A stretch of 64,000 nt of DNA from Lates calcarifer (GCF_001640805.2 NC_066833.1:14748068-14812067); one strand, 5' to 3'. Counted from the stretch's first letter, positions 45,801 to 57,900 are shown. Notes: generated by a model from the letters alone, not told the origin. A program made the numbers and translations.

Positions 45801-48800
45801 GCTACACAATAGTAAAGGCCAGCATCTGAGAGCTGTACTTTCTGTAGAAGTAAACCAGAGGATGAGGCCCAGAGCCTGCCATCTGGGCTGCTCGAGGGGG
45901 TGATGAGCTTGGATCCATCAGGGAGGATCCATTCTACTTTAGGGTTACCAGAACTTCGAAGAGGGCAGGACAACTCCACCCTGCTGCCTGATACTGCTGC
46001 CATTGCTGTGGTGTTATGATTAGTTGAAATCAGAACCCATGGATGAGAAGCAGGGGAAGATGTTGAGGGATGAGATGTAGGGCCAGGATGAGCAGAAACT
46101 CTTGTTGAGTATATAAGGTGAACTTTGTGTCCGTTAGACTGCGCCCTGTTTAACTGGATACTAATAGCTGGCTGTAGCAACCACTGCGGTCTGACTTTAA
46201 CAGAAGCTTTGACTCCAGTATGATAATATCCGTCTGTCTCGGCTGCCTGCCTGTAGCGGTAGGCCAACGCTGGGGCTTTACTCAGCATGATTTCCCTCTC
46301 AAGGCGAACTGCAGTCTCACTGTAGTAGGCTAGGATTCTCCAAAGTTTCTCATAGCTCTGTCTCTCCACAGGGCACTCCAGGGAGAGTGACAGAGCGAGA
46401 GGGAGAGGGGAAGATGAGGAGAGGGAAAGATCTGGTGGGGGAGCAATATCAGAGTCAGATGAGTGAGTGATGTTGCAACTCAGATCGACACTGTTCCCTT
46501 GTTGGTCAGACAGACCCACAGAGGCACTGCCTAAAGGCTCTCTAAAGGTTTCACTTGATTGGATTTCACTGAGCTCTGTCTCCAAAGGTGTGTCTCTCCC
46601 TGGGGAAGGGATGACAGGTGAGGTGCACAATAGGTCAGTCTGATCAAGCAAGCCTTTCCCTTGAAGGGAAGTGGGCGATGCACAGGTTGGACACTGAGGA
46701 CCACTGGGACATTTCATTAAGCCTAATTAAAAGAGACAGAGAAAAGTATGTCATTAAAGTCCTGCCTTACCATCAGTTGTATCACATCATAGCAACAATA
46801 CAAACATATTAGAGCACATTTCAGCTATCCGCACATATTAGTGGTGTCATATATTAGTCATCCCAGCTCTTTTTAAGCATTCATTACCCTTTATATCTCT
46901 TACTAATTAGGTATGGTTACTTCATCGACTCATAAATCAGAAATATGCATCACTTCATTATAACACGGAAATCATTAGCCTATATTACAGCTGCCTGCAC
47001 ACATCAATGCTGTCATCGTGGATTAGTCATGGCAGGTTAAGTCTGGCATATCAATGAGACACATTTCACGGTCCAGCCTTCTCTCACATCTCAATAGCAG
47101 CCACAAGACAGACTGGAAGAGATACAGAAAATGGGATGAAACAGAAAAGAGCATGTGATGAAAAGCAGGTGAACAGATGTCAAAAGTATCATAATAACAA
47201 AACCAGATGTATCTGAGATTGAAGTTATCTCCTCTTTCCATCATCTGGCTGGATTTGACATATTATGTTTTAGTTATTTGACTGCTCATACAACAAAATT
47301 ATTAACAAATGAGTCTTCTGTTTCTAAATCCATTCCCCATGTTTCTTTTCACCTTTGCTTCTCATCCTTTTCCTGTCCCTTCTTCAGTGACGCAACCTAT
47401 ATGTTACTTTAACTGTTAGTTTTTGGCTCAAAGGCATAAAAATAAAATGGCTGAATGTGTGAGACAAGGGCATGATAGTCACCTGGGTGAGACAGACTCC
47501 AAGTGAGAAACCAGCTCATCCTACAGTCGCAACTCCATGGATTATCCTGCAGCACGAGAGTCTCAAGCAGAGGTGCTGTCATTAAGGTATCTTTGGGCAG
47601 TGTGGTTATACTGTTGTTGGACAGGTCTAGGTGTCTGAAGGAGGAAAAGAGAGAGCAAAGAAAAGATCGAGACAATGAGGGGGAGGGAGAACACAGAGGT
47701 TGAATCAAAGTCATAGAGGAATGGAGGAAAGGATGTGGGAGTGGGAGAGGGCAGTGAGAGGTGACAGAGGTAGAGGTAAGAAAATCATCCATCATTTTTA
47801 TCATTTTCATCATCACCCTCATGTTCAGACCCAAGTCATGTTTATACTCAGCTGTTTTACTACTAGTAGATCAGAGAAAAGGTAAAGGCCAACGGTGGTG
47901 TAGCTTTACATACCATTAACCAGTGGTGGAAACTTAATCTTTCCACCAGACTGTTTGCGTTCTTTAAATTTAGATCTGGTGAGAATTTCCGCCGATTTAC
48001 ATTTTGTGAGTACTTGGTCTTAATTCAGCTTGAGTCAAATGTGTTTTTTTTTTTTTTCAGATTTTGATTTTCATGCTCACACAGATCAGTTTACCTCAAA
48101 AAAGGTAATGTGCTCTCGCCAGCTTTGGGTAAAAACATGTCCACTATAGCAGTAACAGACTTTACAGACAGACAGAACAGAAAGTTAACATTCCTCGCTG
48201 TCCTCACTGGCAGAGGCACCAGTTCTTACTTTCAGAACTAAACTTTCAAATACATAGAAATTTGCCCAGCATTTATTGTTACATTATGTGCTGTAAGTGT
48301 TAAAGCTCACCTGAGTGTGGAGAAGTAATATGTATTCAGGAGGGACAGTGTGCACAGAGTCTGAGGGTGCAGCTGATGCAGCCTGTTCCCTTGCAGACGT
48401 AGCAGCCTGAGGCTAGGCAGCTGGAGCAGGGCTCGGGGATGGATATGCTGGAGGAGGTTGTGATCCAAGTACAGACGCAGCAGTGAGGTCAGACCAGAAA
48501 AGGTCAGAGATGAAGAGATCTCTCTCAGCTTGTTATAGCTCAGCTTGAGTATCTGTGTGGGTGGAGGAAATGAAGCAAGCGGAAGAAATGAAGGATTAGA
48601 AGAGCAATCAAATAATAGACATCAAGGCTGACGAAGAGTCCAAGTCTATGCTACGATCATAAGTCTGTCAGTAGACACCACATGCTTGTAAAATTGAATT
48701 TATGGCAAATGATATGAGGAGAATTGGAATGAGGGTGAAGAGCTGGGTGAAAAGCTATTTGTAAGCAAAAATGACTGAATGCACCCTGTGTAAATCTTAA

Positions 48801-50692
48801 AAATATGAGGAAAATTTCCTGCTGCTCACCATGTCCCATGAAAAAAATTGAGAAAATAGCCCACAGCAAATAACCAGACGATACATTCATGCTGTGAGTT
48901 TAGCAGGTCAAAGCAGGGAAAACTAAAAGGATATTCCAGCACTGGAGGTCTTCAACTTTTCAAATATGAATTTTAGCCCTTTATCCTCAGCAGAAGACTC
49001 TAGGGGATCTATTGCTATTCCAGTCATGTGCAGAGAACCCACCAAAAATTTAAGAAGGCACACCATGAAAACCAGGTTGTAGAATTGTGTTTCTATGAGG
49101 CTTATGATAAATCTGCTCTTCAGGCAGGCTACTTAGCTGGAAGAGTTCCAGCTGATGACAGATCTAGCACGAGACGATGTCAGCACATGAAAATATGGAT
49201 CCTATTATCACACAATGGCAAATATATCAGCATCTGCCTGGGAGATGAAGGGAACAATTGCTTGTTGAGTAATATCACTTCCCCATGGACTGCTAACTCT
49301 GCCCTTAGGTTGCTGCTAAAATGTCCAGCGTGTTTCCTTGTCACTGAGCAGTGAGAAGAATGATGGCACATAAATTATGCATTAGTTTTACCGAAATTAG
49401 AAAAAATATGCTGAGAATGTGAGCAGAATCCTGTAAACTGTTAAATTAGCATACTCATTTCACAGATCGAATTTAAAATTGATCCTTTTATGAATCCATT
49501 TGTTATTAACAGTGTGACTGCAAAATTTAGGCACATTTATCAATCAGGCATCCTGTCAAAATTGTACCAAACCCATTTGACAATGCTATATATCTTGATA
49601 ATCCCTACATCATTACTCATGATGTTTAAAACTGAAATCTGTTCTGTCAAACAGTTTAAGTATATTTATCTGTCATCGTTAGGGAACTGCAGACTGGAAA
49701 CTACAAGTACTACACATGTAGAAAGTTTATGATCTGAGCTTTCTGCAGCAAAGCACATCTGAAATAGAGCAGGAACCCTGCACTGTCCTCCCTGCCTGAG
49801 GCTGGAGACAGATTAAAGTAAACTCTGTGGAGACTTGCTCCAAGTTAGATTTTCACATCTGTGTCCTGCAAAAACCTTCATCTCCAAAGACTGAAAGGTA
49901 AAAAATGTGAGGAGACACTGGTTTATTTTCCCCATTAACAGTCATATATTTTATAATCCAGCATTGATAGTTTGGTTTGGCAAAGGACAGTTCAGGATAC
50001 TTTTAATACTGGCTGCTGTTAGCTGCCTGAAAGACAGGTCTACTCTTCCATAAAGAAGAGCTGTGAAATACGAACAAGCAGAGGTTTCTGTGGGATCACT
50101 TTCCATCTCCACTGCCACAAAATGCTGATCATCCACTGGTTTTGAGTTCAATAACATTGTCTGCATTCAGATTCTGGCTCCTCTCCCTGTTTACCTGCAG
50201 TGATTTCATATCTTTGAATGCTGCATCTGGAAGACGGTGGAGGTCATTGCTATGGAGCATGAGAAGCTCCACCCTCTTTAGCCCAGCCAGTGAACTGTCA
50301 TGGATCCTGCTGATGCTGTTGAACCTACAGGAGCACAGAAACAGTGTCATCAATGTAAGACATTAATAAGTCAACAGATATATTAATATTTCCATGTTTC
50401 AAGATGTATAAAGGCACTTTAGCTTGGAATCTTATTGGTGTATGTGTATGTGCTTATATGCTTTCAAGCATGTGTGAGTGTGTGTGTGTCTTTCCTACCC
50501 TAAGTTTATGCGTTTTGTGTGTGCAGGCAGGCCAGGAGGTATAGTGAGCAGGGAACGAAAGGTACAGTGGACTTCGCTGGCCTGGTAGCAGTTACAGCTC
50601 CTGGGACAGGACTGGCCCCCGGGCACCACAAGCGTCAGCACCAGGTGAGCCAACAGTGCCGTGGGCACACACACACTTCGATACATCTTCAT
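35513..50692 (-). CDS. mxra5: mxra5, matrix-remodelling-associated protein 5 (11 coding exons)
   Basis: Secreted adhesion/matrix protein of the MXRA5 (adlican) family. Coding exons in order of transcription: 50692-50499, 50324-50195, 48552-48311, 47634-47483, 46722-43181, 41957-41816, 41067-40932, 40495-39275, 39140-38933, 37936-37715, 37576-35513. Junctions are GT-AG with matching phases and the total is 8253 nt, 2750 codons plus stop (human is about 2828 residues). Layout: signal peptide 1-27, LRRNT (CPRSCNC), LRRs to about 215, LRRCT to about 265, two Ig domains, a long Pro/Thr/Ser mucin-like region, then nine more Ig domains, 11 in all against 12 in human. Conserved anchors include SEVHCTFRSL, DPQKWADLLAKIR, RPSQFLHGNLFV and VIVIAYPPRIT. 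Exon 5 as given carries frame changes near 45.6 and 44.6 kb. The starts at 50692 and 50686 are both possible. Confidence 0.93.
37715..37936 (-). CDS. mxra5: mxra5 coding exon 10: Ig domain
   Basis: Acceptor gttccctgcag, donor gtaagt. Encodes VDCQASGLPDPAVRWSLPDG to YTCYAENQGGQDTMK. In-frame exon of 74 codons. Confidence 0.95.
38502..38525. repeat. Poly-A run in an mxra5 intron
   Basis: 24 consecutive A on the + strand, between coding exons 9 and 10. Confidence 0.95.
38933..39140 (-). CDS. mxra5: mxra5 coding exon 9: Ig domain second half
   Basis: Acceptor gaatttaaag, donor gtgagt. Encodes SFDRRLKVHPNGTLSV, DYLCIARNKVADDY and KPAKIEPKQ, the second half of an Ig domain begun in exon 8 and the start of the next. 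Confidence 0.94.
39275..40495 (-). CDS. mxra5: mxra5 coding exon 8: two and a half Ig domains plus linker
   Basis: Acceptor ccatggcag, donor gtaaaa. Two full Ig domains (GGELLLECQADGVPAPLLSW...YRCVASNSAG and GRPVYAHCSARGAPPPTLRW...YECTASNAVG), with RPSQFLHGNLFV shared with human. Then a Ser/Thr/Pro/Lys-rich linker of about 150 residues not present at this length in human, then the first half of a third Ig domain (GGILHLHCSVTGNPSPIIIW). Confidence 0.95.
40932..41067 (-). CDS. mxra5: mxra5 coding exon 7: Ig domain second half
   Basis: Acceptor after a ct run (ctctctcag), donor gtgagg. Encodes AQRFEVLPNGTLVIQNVQLQ and DRGTYICSAQSFLGRDR, closely like human QRFEVLKNGTLVIRKVQ. Confidence 0.95.
41816..41957 (-). 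CDS. mxra5: mxra5 coding exon 6: Ig domain first half
   Basis: Acceptor ctttttcatag, donor gtacac. Encodes ADSTARLACEAQGEPKPSIT and WTKVATG, matching human CEATGKPKPFVTWTKVSTG. Confidence 0.93.
42789..42880. repeat. TG microsatellite in an mxra5 intron
   Basis: About 90 bp of tg with three interruptions (cg, taag, cg), between coding exons 5 and 6. Confidence 0.95.
43181..46722 (-). CDS. mxra5: mxra5 coding exon 5: LRRCT end, two Ig domains, mucin-like region; frame broken
   Basis: Acceptor ttttaattag, donor gtgagt. 3542 nt, and both ends fit the same reading frame. Encodes the last LRRCT cysteines (MKCPSGPQCPTC), YEKLWRILAYYSE and YRYRQAAETDGYYHTGVKA as in human, Ig1 (SRVELSCPLRSSGNPKVEWI...YYCVARAG), Ig2, the basic/acidic linker with DPQKWADLLAKIR, and a Pro/Thr/Ser-rich stretch that is nearly all Thr at about 43800-43390. 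The frame is lost inside Ig2 (stop at about 45596) and the next segment runs in another frame to a stop at about 44574. The first frame returns by about 44668-44580. Both displaced segments are clearly mxra5 coding sequence. Confidence 0.9.
43376..43800. repeat. Interrupted TAG/GTG trinucleotide tract coding for Thr/Ser
   Basis: On the + strand tag, gta and gtg triplets recur (for example tagtagtagtagtag at 43550). Read on the - strand as mxra5 these are act, acc and aca, giving a Thr-dominated mucin-like stretch. The 156-codon Val-rich ORF on the + strand is its shadow. Confidence 0.8.
47483..47634 (-). CDS. mxra5: mxra5 coding exon 4: last LRR and LRRCT start
   Basis: Acceptor ttcctccttcag, donor gtgact. 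Encodes HLDLSNNSITTLP and LLETLVLQDNPWSCDCRMSW, the LRR end and the start of the LRRCT cap, as human YLQGNPWTCDCEMRW. Confidence 0.95.
48311..48552 (-). CDS. mxra5: mxra5 coding exon 3: central LRRs
   Basis: Acceptor cacccacacag, donor gtgagc. Encodes ILKLSYNKLREISSSLTFSG, LLRLYLDHNLLQHIHPRAL, LRLLRLQGNRLHQLHP, three LRR units aligned with human FKFSYNKL, LHIDHNKI and LHLEGNLLHQLHP. Confidence 0.95.
50195..50324 (-). CDS. mxra5: mxra5 coding exon 2: first LRRs
   Basis: Acceptor tgctcctgtag, donor gtaaac. Encodes FNSISRIHDSSLAGLKRVEL, LMLHSNDLHRLPDAAFKDMK, SLQ, matching human FNSIQAL...ELLMIHGNEI. Confidence 0.94.
50499..50692 (-). CDS. mxra5: mxra5 coding exon 1: signal peptide and LRRNT
   Basis: Start ATG at 50692-50690 with a second in-frame ATG at 50686. 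Encodes a signal peptide (ALLAHLVLTLVVPGG) and the LRRNT motif SCPRSCNCYQASEVHCTFRS, where SEVHCTFRSL is identical to human. Donor gtagga. The exon probably begins at 50723 after the acceptor cctctttggcag, leaving about 30 nt of 5' UTR here. Confidence 0.92.
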
Positions 50693-50814
50693 TTCACAAG
50701 AGGAGAAGCTACAGAGTTTAGCACTGCCAAAGAGGAAAAGGAAGTCAAAAATAAAATATAATGGAGACGCAAAGTGCAGCACAGTGACATTTTCCAAAAT
50801 CCAGATGGGAATCT

Positions 50815-50830
50815 ATCTCTATCTCTCTCA

Positions 50831-50872
<42 letters not shown>
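50815..50872. repeat. CT then CA compound microsatellite
   Basis: About 40 bp of ct followed by 16 bp of ca, in the first mxra5 intron. Confidence 0.95.
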
Positions 50873-50874
50873 AG

Positions 50875-50990
50875 TCTAGTCAGTTTTATTTATACAGCCC
50901 AAAATCACAAATTTGACTCAAGGGGATTTGCAGTCTGTACAACATATGACACCCTCTTAGACTGACACTAGAGCCATACTGACACTGACA
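50875..50990. mobile_element. Fragment of a common fish dispersed repeat
   Basis: Contains agttttatttatacagccca, aaatcacaaatttgactcaa and gcagtctgtacaacatatga, a form of the fish repeat tttatttatacagcccaaa ... aaatttgcctcagagggctt ... acagcatacgacatcctc. It directly follows the compound microsatellite. Identified from memory. Confidence 0.6.
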
Positions 50991-51348
50991 CACTGCACCT
51001 GTCTCAGACAAAACAGACCTTTGGACAATCTACACAAGCCTAGTGAGTTAATTGAATGACAGATATATGACATTATAACACAATGATTCAATGATAAAGG
51101 GAAAATAAAGGGGAGACTTAAAATTAGACCTCACAGAAATGACCCTGCTCTCTCTCTCTTATCTAACCTCACACAAGCACACAAATGCACTCAAACCATT
51201 CAAATTCATCAAACCAACTGTGGAGCGCTAGCTGCGAGAGTCTTTTCAACTTGAATCTAAAATTAGAGTAAATTACGCACTGTAGCAAGAAGCCTTCAAG
51301 ATGAATAGATTATGGTAATGCATATAGTCATGGTTGAAAAGAACATAC

Positions 51349-51560
51349 CTTGAAATCCTTTGGTCCGGAGGAGTGAGTTATTTCACGGAATTATTCATTT
51401 TGCCCGTCAAATGCTGAGTTTAATCCAACTGCGCGGTTCGGAAATTTGATATGCAATTAACTAGTTTATTCACCCATTAGATCCGAGATTGTTGAACTGA
51501 GAAGAACACCCCCTCTCTCCAAAAAAAAGTTGTCACCTCAGATGTCACTGAGGACGTGAA
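51349..51560 (-). other. mxra5: Probable 5' untranslated first exon of mxra5
   Basis: On the - strand gatttcaag is followed by a near-consensus donor gtatgt at 51348-51343. Together with the acceptor ending at 50724 it would splice out a 625-nt intron and join directly to the coding exon. The exon start is not visible; 51560 is arbitrary, and the sequence to about 51900 is somewhat richer in CpG than its surroundings and could be the promoter. Confidence 0.35.
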
Positions 51561-51711
51561 AGGAAGTGACACAACTTCGCACGACAAAATTTTAAACAAA
51601 AATGTCTTTCAGTAACATCCAACAGGTCCTCTCCTTGTGCGTCTCCCGAAGTGAAAAGTAGCGCTGGAAGCGGCAGGAGGACTGTTTGCAAATGCGTCTG
51701 GCGCTGTGTGA

Positions 51712-51712
<1 letters not shown>

Positions 51713-51743
<31 letters not shown>
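51713..51743. repeat. TG microsatellite near the mxra5 promoter
   Basis: About 31 bp of pure tg, upstream of the proposed mxra5 first exon. Confidence 0.9.
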
Positions 51744-51744
<1 letters not shown>

Positions 51745-51939
51745 CGTGCAATTGTGTGGATGCCAGTGGATGTGTGTGTGAGTGTGAATTTGAGCTTAGG
51801 AAAGGGGACTGGACTGAAGTGAACTTAGAGTGACGCTGAGGCAGAGAGGGGTCTGTCCGAGGAGGGGCTTTCTGGAAGCACAGAGGTAACAACTTTCTTC
51901 TCCAGGCTGCTCTTGTCATATCCTTACACACTGAATGTA

Positions 51940-54900
51940 GGCCACGGAAATGGACATCTTCTCATTTTACACCATCTGTCTCAATTGTTGCAAAAGTGAA
52001 ACAACTTATTTGCTTACTCTATCTCCATCTATGTTGTGATTTGGCATCTATATTAACCTCACTGGTGTACTTTAATAAACGCTAACCTACATTATTCTTA
52101 TATTTTTAAGCTTTCTTTCAGCAATAATGATTTTTGCAATACTGAGATCATGAATTCCCCCAGAACCCCTCCACAAAATTAATAACCATCCGCACCAAAA
52201 AAAAAAAAAAAAAAAAAAAAAAAACAATCCTACAAATCCTACATATATCAGTTAATTTAACTGCTCTGTCATATGTTCTGTTAATTGAATCACCTTATGT
52301 AAAACTCCAAATGATCTGTCAAAACCTCATTCATTTCTTAATCCACTTTATTTTAATATTTCTTGCCTACTTTTTGAATATATTTAGTCTAAAGGATATC
52401 AGATTTAGCCCTCAAACCCCATCATATGTAATTTGTATGTAAATAATACAGGGAGGATGACCTCTGTCTCTTCACGATATGGTCACAGGTTTACATAGAT
52501 TAAATAATGACTGACTGTTTCTGTTTACAAAGTCTGGGCCTACAGTCAAAAACCTTTAGTCTTGTACAAAATTGTGGCATCTGTGGTTCCAGTCATCTCC
52601 ATTCCCTATATGACCCCATTCAGTTCAGTGGATGGTGGGATGCAGAAGCCCATACTGAACAAATACTGGACTCTGGCTTTGTGTATCGGTAGATTTGTTC
52701 TGTATCTGTTTCCTGTCAGTTTCCTTGAAATGTAGGTTAGGGCAACTAAAGAAGTCACTGTCCTCTCTTTCGCGCAATCTCAGATTCTCAGGCACCCCCA
52801 TAATTATCACACCTCCTTGAGAGAGACTTAAATGAGGGGAGAACAAAAATAGACTGATGCTCCTCAGCTGTTGTCTCCTGTAAGCACAGTGACCCCACCA
52901 CCCACCCCCTTTGAGGGCCTTTTGTATGTATGTATGTATGTGTGTGTGTGACAAGCGAGTGGGCTGGTCAGTGGCCCCTTTCACATAAATGTTTTCAACA
53001 GGGTAGAATTTTCAAACTGTGAGCTAACTCTCAAAGTAAAATTTGAAAAGAAAAAGTTCTTTTTAATTGTTCTATGCACTACTCGGGGGTGGGGGCAGAG
53101 GCAGCAGCAGCAGATGTGAGAATAAGGTCACCACTGAAGAGTTTTGAAATCTCACATCAGCTGCCTGAATAATGGATTGTAAAATTAATCATGAATGACT
53201 GTTTATCCCCCTAGCTTGACAGCCGACAAGTGAACATCCATAAACATTTTTAACGATGTGATTTGAGCCTTTATGTTTACCAGCAAATTTCTCTGGGATG
53301 ATTTCTCAACAGATGACCCAACATTCACCACCTTTATAACCCTCGTCTCTGCGGGTGATGCTGGTCTGTGAGGGCTTAACAGTTCTCATGCTGCACTGAT
53401 TCCCTGTAGCTGTGATATGACTGTGAAAAACATTAGGCTGAATCCCAACTCACTTCATTACAATATTCTTCACTGTATTGGAATGTTTCGGAGCATAATA
53501 AATGAATCACTGTCTGACTGGATGGAAGGAAGGAAGGGACAAAGACATAATGTAATATCAATGGCTCTTTGGGTGAGGCCAATGAATGAATGAAGAGAGG
53601 GGAAAGGAAGGAGAGTATGGGTAAAAGGCAATATGTCTTTGATTTATCTTTTGGACAGAGATCAGCTAAATGAATGAATGAGCCAGCTGATCAATGAATC
53701 AGTGAGTGAATGGCTGACCTCCTGTTACCACATTAAGTCTCGGCTCACTGTACTACCTGTAGAGAGTCTAGACTCTCCCACTGAGATTTTTAAAAAGCAC
53801 ACTGGTCATCAGTGTCCTCTATCGTTTTGTCTCTGGGCTTTGGTGCTATCTAGGTCAACTGCTACTGCTATTGCTGAGTCAGGAAATTAAGGAAGTAAAC
53901 AAGTTGGTGCTGAAATGAGACCATCGTACTGATACATAATTTCAAAATCATGTGCATTATGTATTCTTTTTGATCTGGCTTTGATGTATGAATAAATGTC
54001 CTGGATAAAATTCATTGAATTACATTAACTTGTGTTCATCTCCCAGCTCTGGTCTTTTCATTACTGAATTTGACAGCAGTATGTTTCTCTTACTCTTTAA
54101 TAAGTAAGTAAATACATTTTTGCATCCATTCTCATTGTATGAGTAAAGCTGAGAGTGACACAAAATAGTGGCGGGAGAGCATTACATCATCTGTGCGCAT
54201 TTAACTGCATTACTGTCATGAAAACATAATCATTTCGTCATCATGTCTTACTTAGTTTGTGTATTTTGGAGTTCATATATGGTGTACCATTCAAAACAAA
54301 ACAAAACCAAAAAAAGTAATTAGAAACGTCCCCACACAAGGCCCCCCTCTTTCTGTCAAGGTCACTTCAAAAAGTGAAAACAGGAATAGAGGCATCAGAA
54401 AGGGCAGGAAGCTAAGACCTATCCTTAGAAGTGAGACCTTCAATTACAATCTTCATGACCTCAGGGCTCTGAGCAGGTTGAGGCTGTGGGCTCCATAAAG
54501 TTCTGGTTAAAGCATGTTGTCCAACACACCAGCATGGATAGACCAAGTACTCTCTTTGAAATCAGCAATCTTGAGTGGTCAGCTGGCTGCTGGTGCAGAT
54601 TCAAAATAATTACAAAATGCGATTAATGACGTTCATCATTAGTTTGATACGTGGCACACAAAGCTGTTTTCATTCACATGGTATATACTGATTTATCAGT
54701 GACTTATGATATAGATTACTATACTCTCACAATTATTTTTCAGCCAGCTAAGGTGGCCTTATGAAAAAGCCTAAAATCTCTATTTTTTCCAGCCAGAATT
54801 GCTGATCTGTGAAACGCTATGCCATGAAAATCTGTGCTGGACCACTATTTAAAATATTGTTGCTATAAATATACTGTACTGGGCAGGAATTACACTTCCA

Positions 54901-57900
54901 GTAAATAGTTTTAAATTTTAATATATTGCATAATTTAAATTGAAGCTGGGGTCTCTGAGCCTGAGGGCAGACTGTGGCACCAGGACCAGGCCCGTGTGGT
55001 CTATTATTGATTTGAGACTCCAGCACTCCATGGGGTCAAGGCTTGTCTGGCCAAGTGAGATCCTGGAGCTTAGCAGCTGGGTGGGCGGCCATGGCAGGGA
55101 TCCATGGGCTGATGGTTGGATGGTCACAAGGACTTATTTTCAATGTGCTAGCTTTACTCTAAACTAAGTTATTTGAGATGGCTAGCTGGGAGGGGGCTAT
55201 GTGGAGATGGTCTCATTGTAGCAATTATACTGAGCAAACAGAACTCTTAGCCCTGCACTGTGATATTAAGATAATAAAATGTAAATGAATATTGGATCCT
55301 AGTGGACCAATGTGAAGAGAAAAAGAAGAAGATTCTAATGTACAATGCTAAATTGCTCATGGTGGACATTTTTGCTTAGAAGGTGAGTGTGAAGTGGACA
55401 CACAACAGCAGGCAGATTGTTCTCTGCAGAAACATGAATCACCTTCAAATTGTTTTAATACTTTTAACACAAAAAGAACACACAACCCAAGGACCAACAA
55501 AATTAACCATCCTCTGATGTAAGTCTGGCAGGGTGGCTTAGGAGGTAGAGAGAACATGTTACAGCCAGAAGATTAAAGGGTAGAAAATCACACCAAAATC
55601 AAGGAGGCTGCAGCAGTTAAGAATTTGGCCTGACAGCTTTAAGGAGAGAGGATGCACAAGGGTTGCTGACAAGTACCACTTGTGTGCTTTCTTGAATGAT
55701 ATACAGAGTTTTTTTTTGGGGTAAATCTCACAAGCAGACAGCAGAGAAGTGGTCATAACTCAGAGCCCCTAAGCATTTTACCCTCAGGCCAACAGTGAGA
55801 GAGAGGAGTCTTAGGATGTAAACGATTGAGCAATTCAAGAAAAATGGAGGCGAGAGGGCCAAGATGTTTTCGACAGTGAACTACAGGCCTATTATCTGCA
55901 GATGTAGCCATTATTATTATCACCCCAAGGCAACAGTAAACTATTACCACTACACCCCTGGGGCAAAGTATTTAAAGAGATTAGAGTTTTGTAAATTTTT
56001 AAATAACAGAGAACAAAAGGAACAATATGGCAAACAGTTGTTTTGAGGTTTTGGTTATAACAATCCATTCAGTTGTACCGCACAAAACCTGAGTGAGCAG
56101 AGCTTGATATAAAGAAAAGGGTTAAGTGTTGGAACCACCCACACTGAAAAATTGATCAAAGTGTTGCGGATAAGTAAAGAATGTCCTTGAAATTAGACTT
56201 TGGAGTCATTGACAGTGAAGAAATTAAAATGAAGAGACAACAAGGGGCATGAACACATGGATATGGGTAGAAATGTGGATATAATGATAGGAGGTGACAC
56301 GGGGCAAAGGGAGGGAAAAGGGATAATGAAGAAAAGGGAGGAGGTCAGCAGGGGGTCAACAAGGATTGGGGAAGTAAGGAGTGTTGCCAAGAGAGGTGGA
56401 GGCTGCTGTGTGGCGATCGTGGAGGCACAATGTCTGCTGGCCTGTGGTCCTTTACATATGCGCGCCATAACAGAGGCTGTTAAATCAGCATGAAACACCA
56501 ACACAAAAAGTGTCACACAGAAAAAGTCCATATCAAAGGCTCAGGTGAGACATTCCTTTTCTTTTTTCCATCACAGCTTTCTTTCAGCCCCTGCACTACT
56601 TTTTCTCCACATATCCTTAACATTTTCTCTCTATATAATGGTTTCTGCAGCGACAGCTCGTTAGCAGGATTACACATGATTTCATTACACTGTGTAATAG
56701 ACAAACAACATCAATAACTTACTACTTGTCAGGTTACTCTAATTAGATCCATAAATTATCTAAGGCCACTTTATGAAAGATGATTTAATTCCAGACTCTG
56801 TTTTCATGTTTCCATACATAGAGTAAATAAAACAATCATGAAGTAAATACAGCAATCATGAATGGATAAGTCATGTTGAAACAGACCCAGAGTTAGACTC
56901 AAATGTTCATCATCCTATCATAACAGGTATCGACCAATCATATCCATCAAATGTTCAACCAAAATTTTATCGTTTTTAAATGTTCAGTCATGTTTTCTAA
57001 ACTTACATTACATTAATTGCAAGAGTCACTTGTAAGCTGTAAATTCTATAACCTGTGAATACAAGGGGGTCATCCTACTGCAAGAGGGAGAACTCATACC
57101 GATGTCTGCACAAGTGTTTCTTCATTAGAGATCCAAAATGCCTCAGGGCCTGTTTCTCCTGTTCCTGCCATTGGCCCCTCACAGAGAAGCACAGCAGTGC
57201 TTTTTTATTGAAAGAGGATCCCATGGTGAGACTACAAATTTCCCTAGTTTGCCTTGAAACAGTTGAGGAACCCCCAATCTAAACAAACAAAGACTAAAGT
57301 GTGTCCTTTAAATGATCTTATACTTTGTGGTGACTCTATCTTAGCTGTAGCTATTTAGACAGTCATTTACTCCAATCGGTGCACTTCAGCGTTAAGGTCC
57401 ATAAAATCCATTCACATGGAGGTGTGAGTAAGCTGGTGTGCTAACTAGGTTTTCTCGGCTCCCTTGAGTCCTTCAGGCCTTGTTTCCCATAGTACTCATG
57501 CCCTAAGGGCTGAAAACAAACCACAGAGTTCTTAAAATTAATTTAGCTTAAAAAAAGAAAGAAAAAAACTTTCATTCAGAAATGTCACTTTAACTGTAAT
57601 AGGCACTGACATGGCATAATTGGGCTTGATCTGGTTAAAGGAAAATATGTTGGTGCAAACACAATTGTCTGTTTTGCTGTCCAGCATTGAATTATTCTTG
57701 CTCAATAAAAATTCAATTTCTCATTTTTAACCACTGAAAACAGAGAAGTATTGTACTTTGTTGATGCCAGAAAAATGCTACAGTTCCTCCAGTGCAGCCA
57801 GTGAAGCATTTAGTGCTGAATATTGCCACCAGGGTGGATGTTTGCTGACATGGGATATAAACTCAGGTCATTAGTTCGAGTCGGTGAAGAGTACTAAACA

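Noticed and set aside
47925..47960. Small hairpin tggtggaaa...tttccacca in an mxra5 intron
   Set aside because: 9-bp arms and part of a region resembling common fish repeats; too weak to stand alone.
51545..51931. 128-codon ORF on the - strand upstream of mxra5
   Set aside because: Low complexity from the TG array, no similarity; more likely promoter or 5' UTR sequence.
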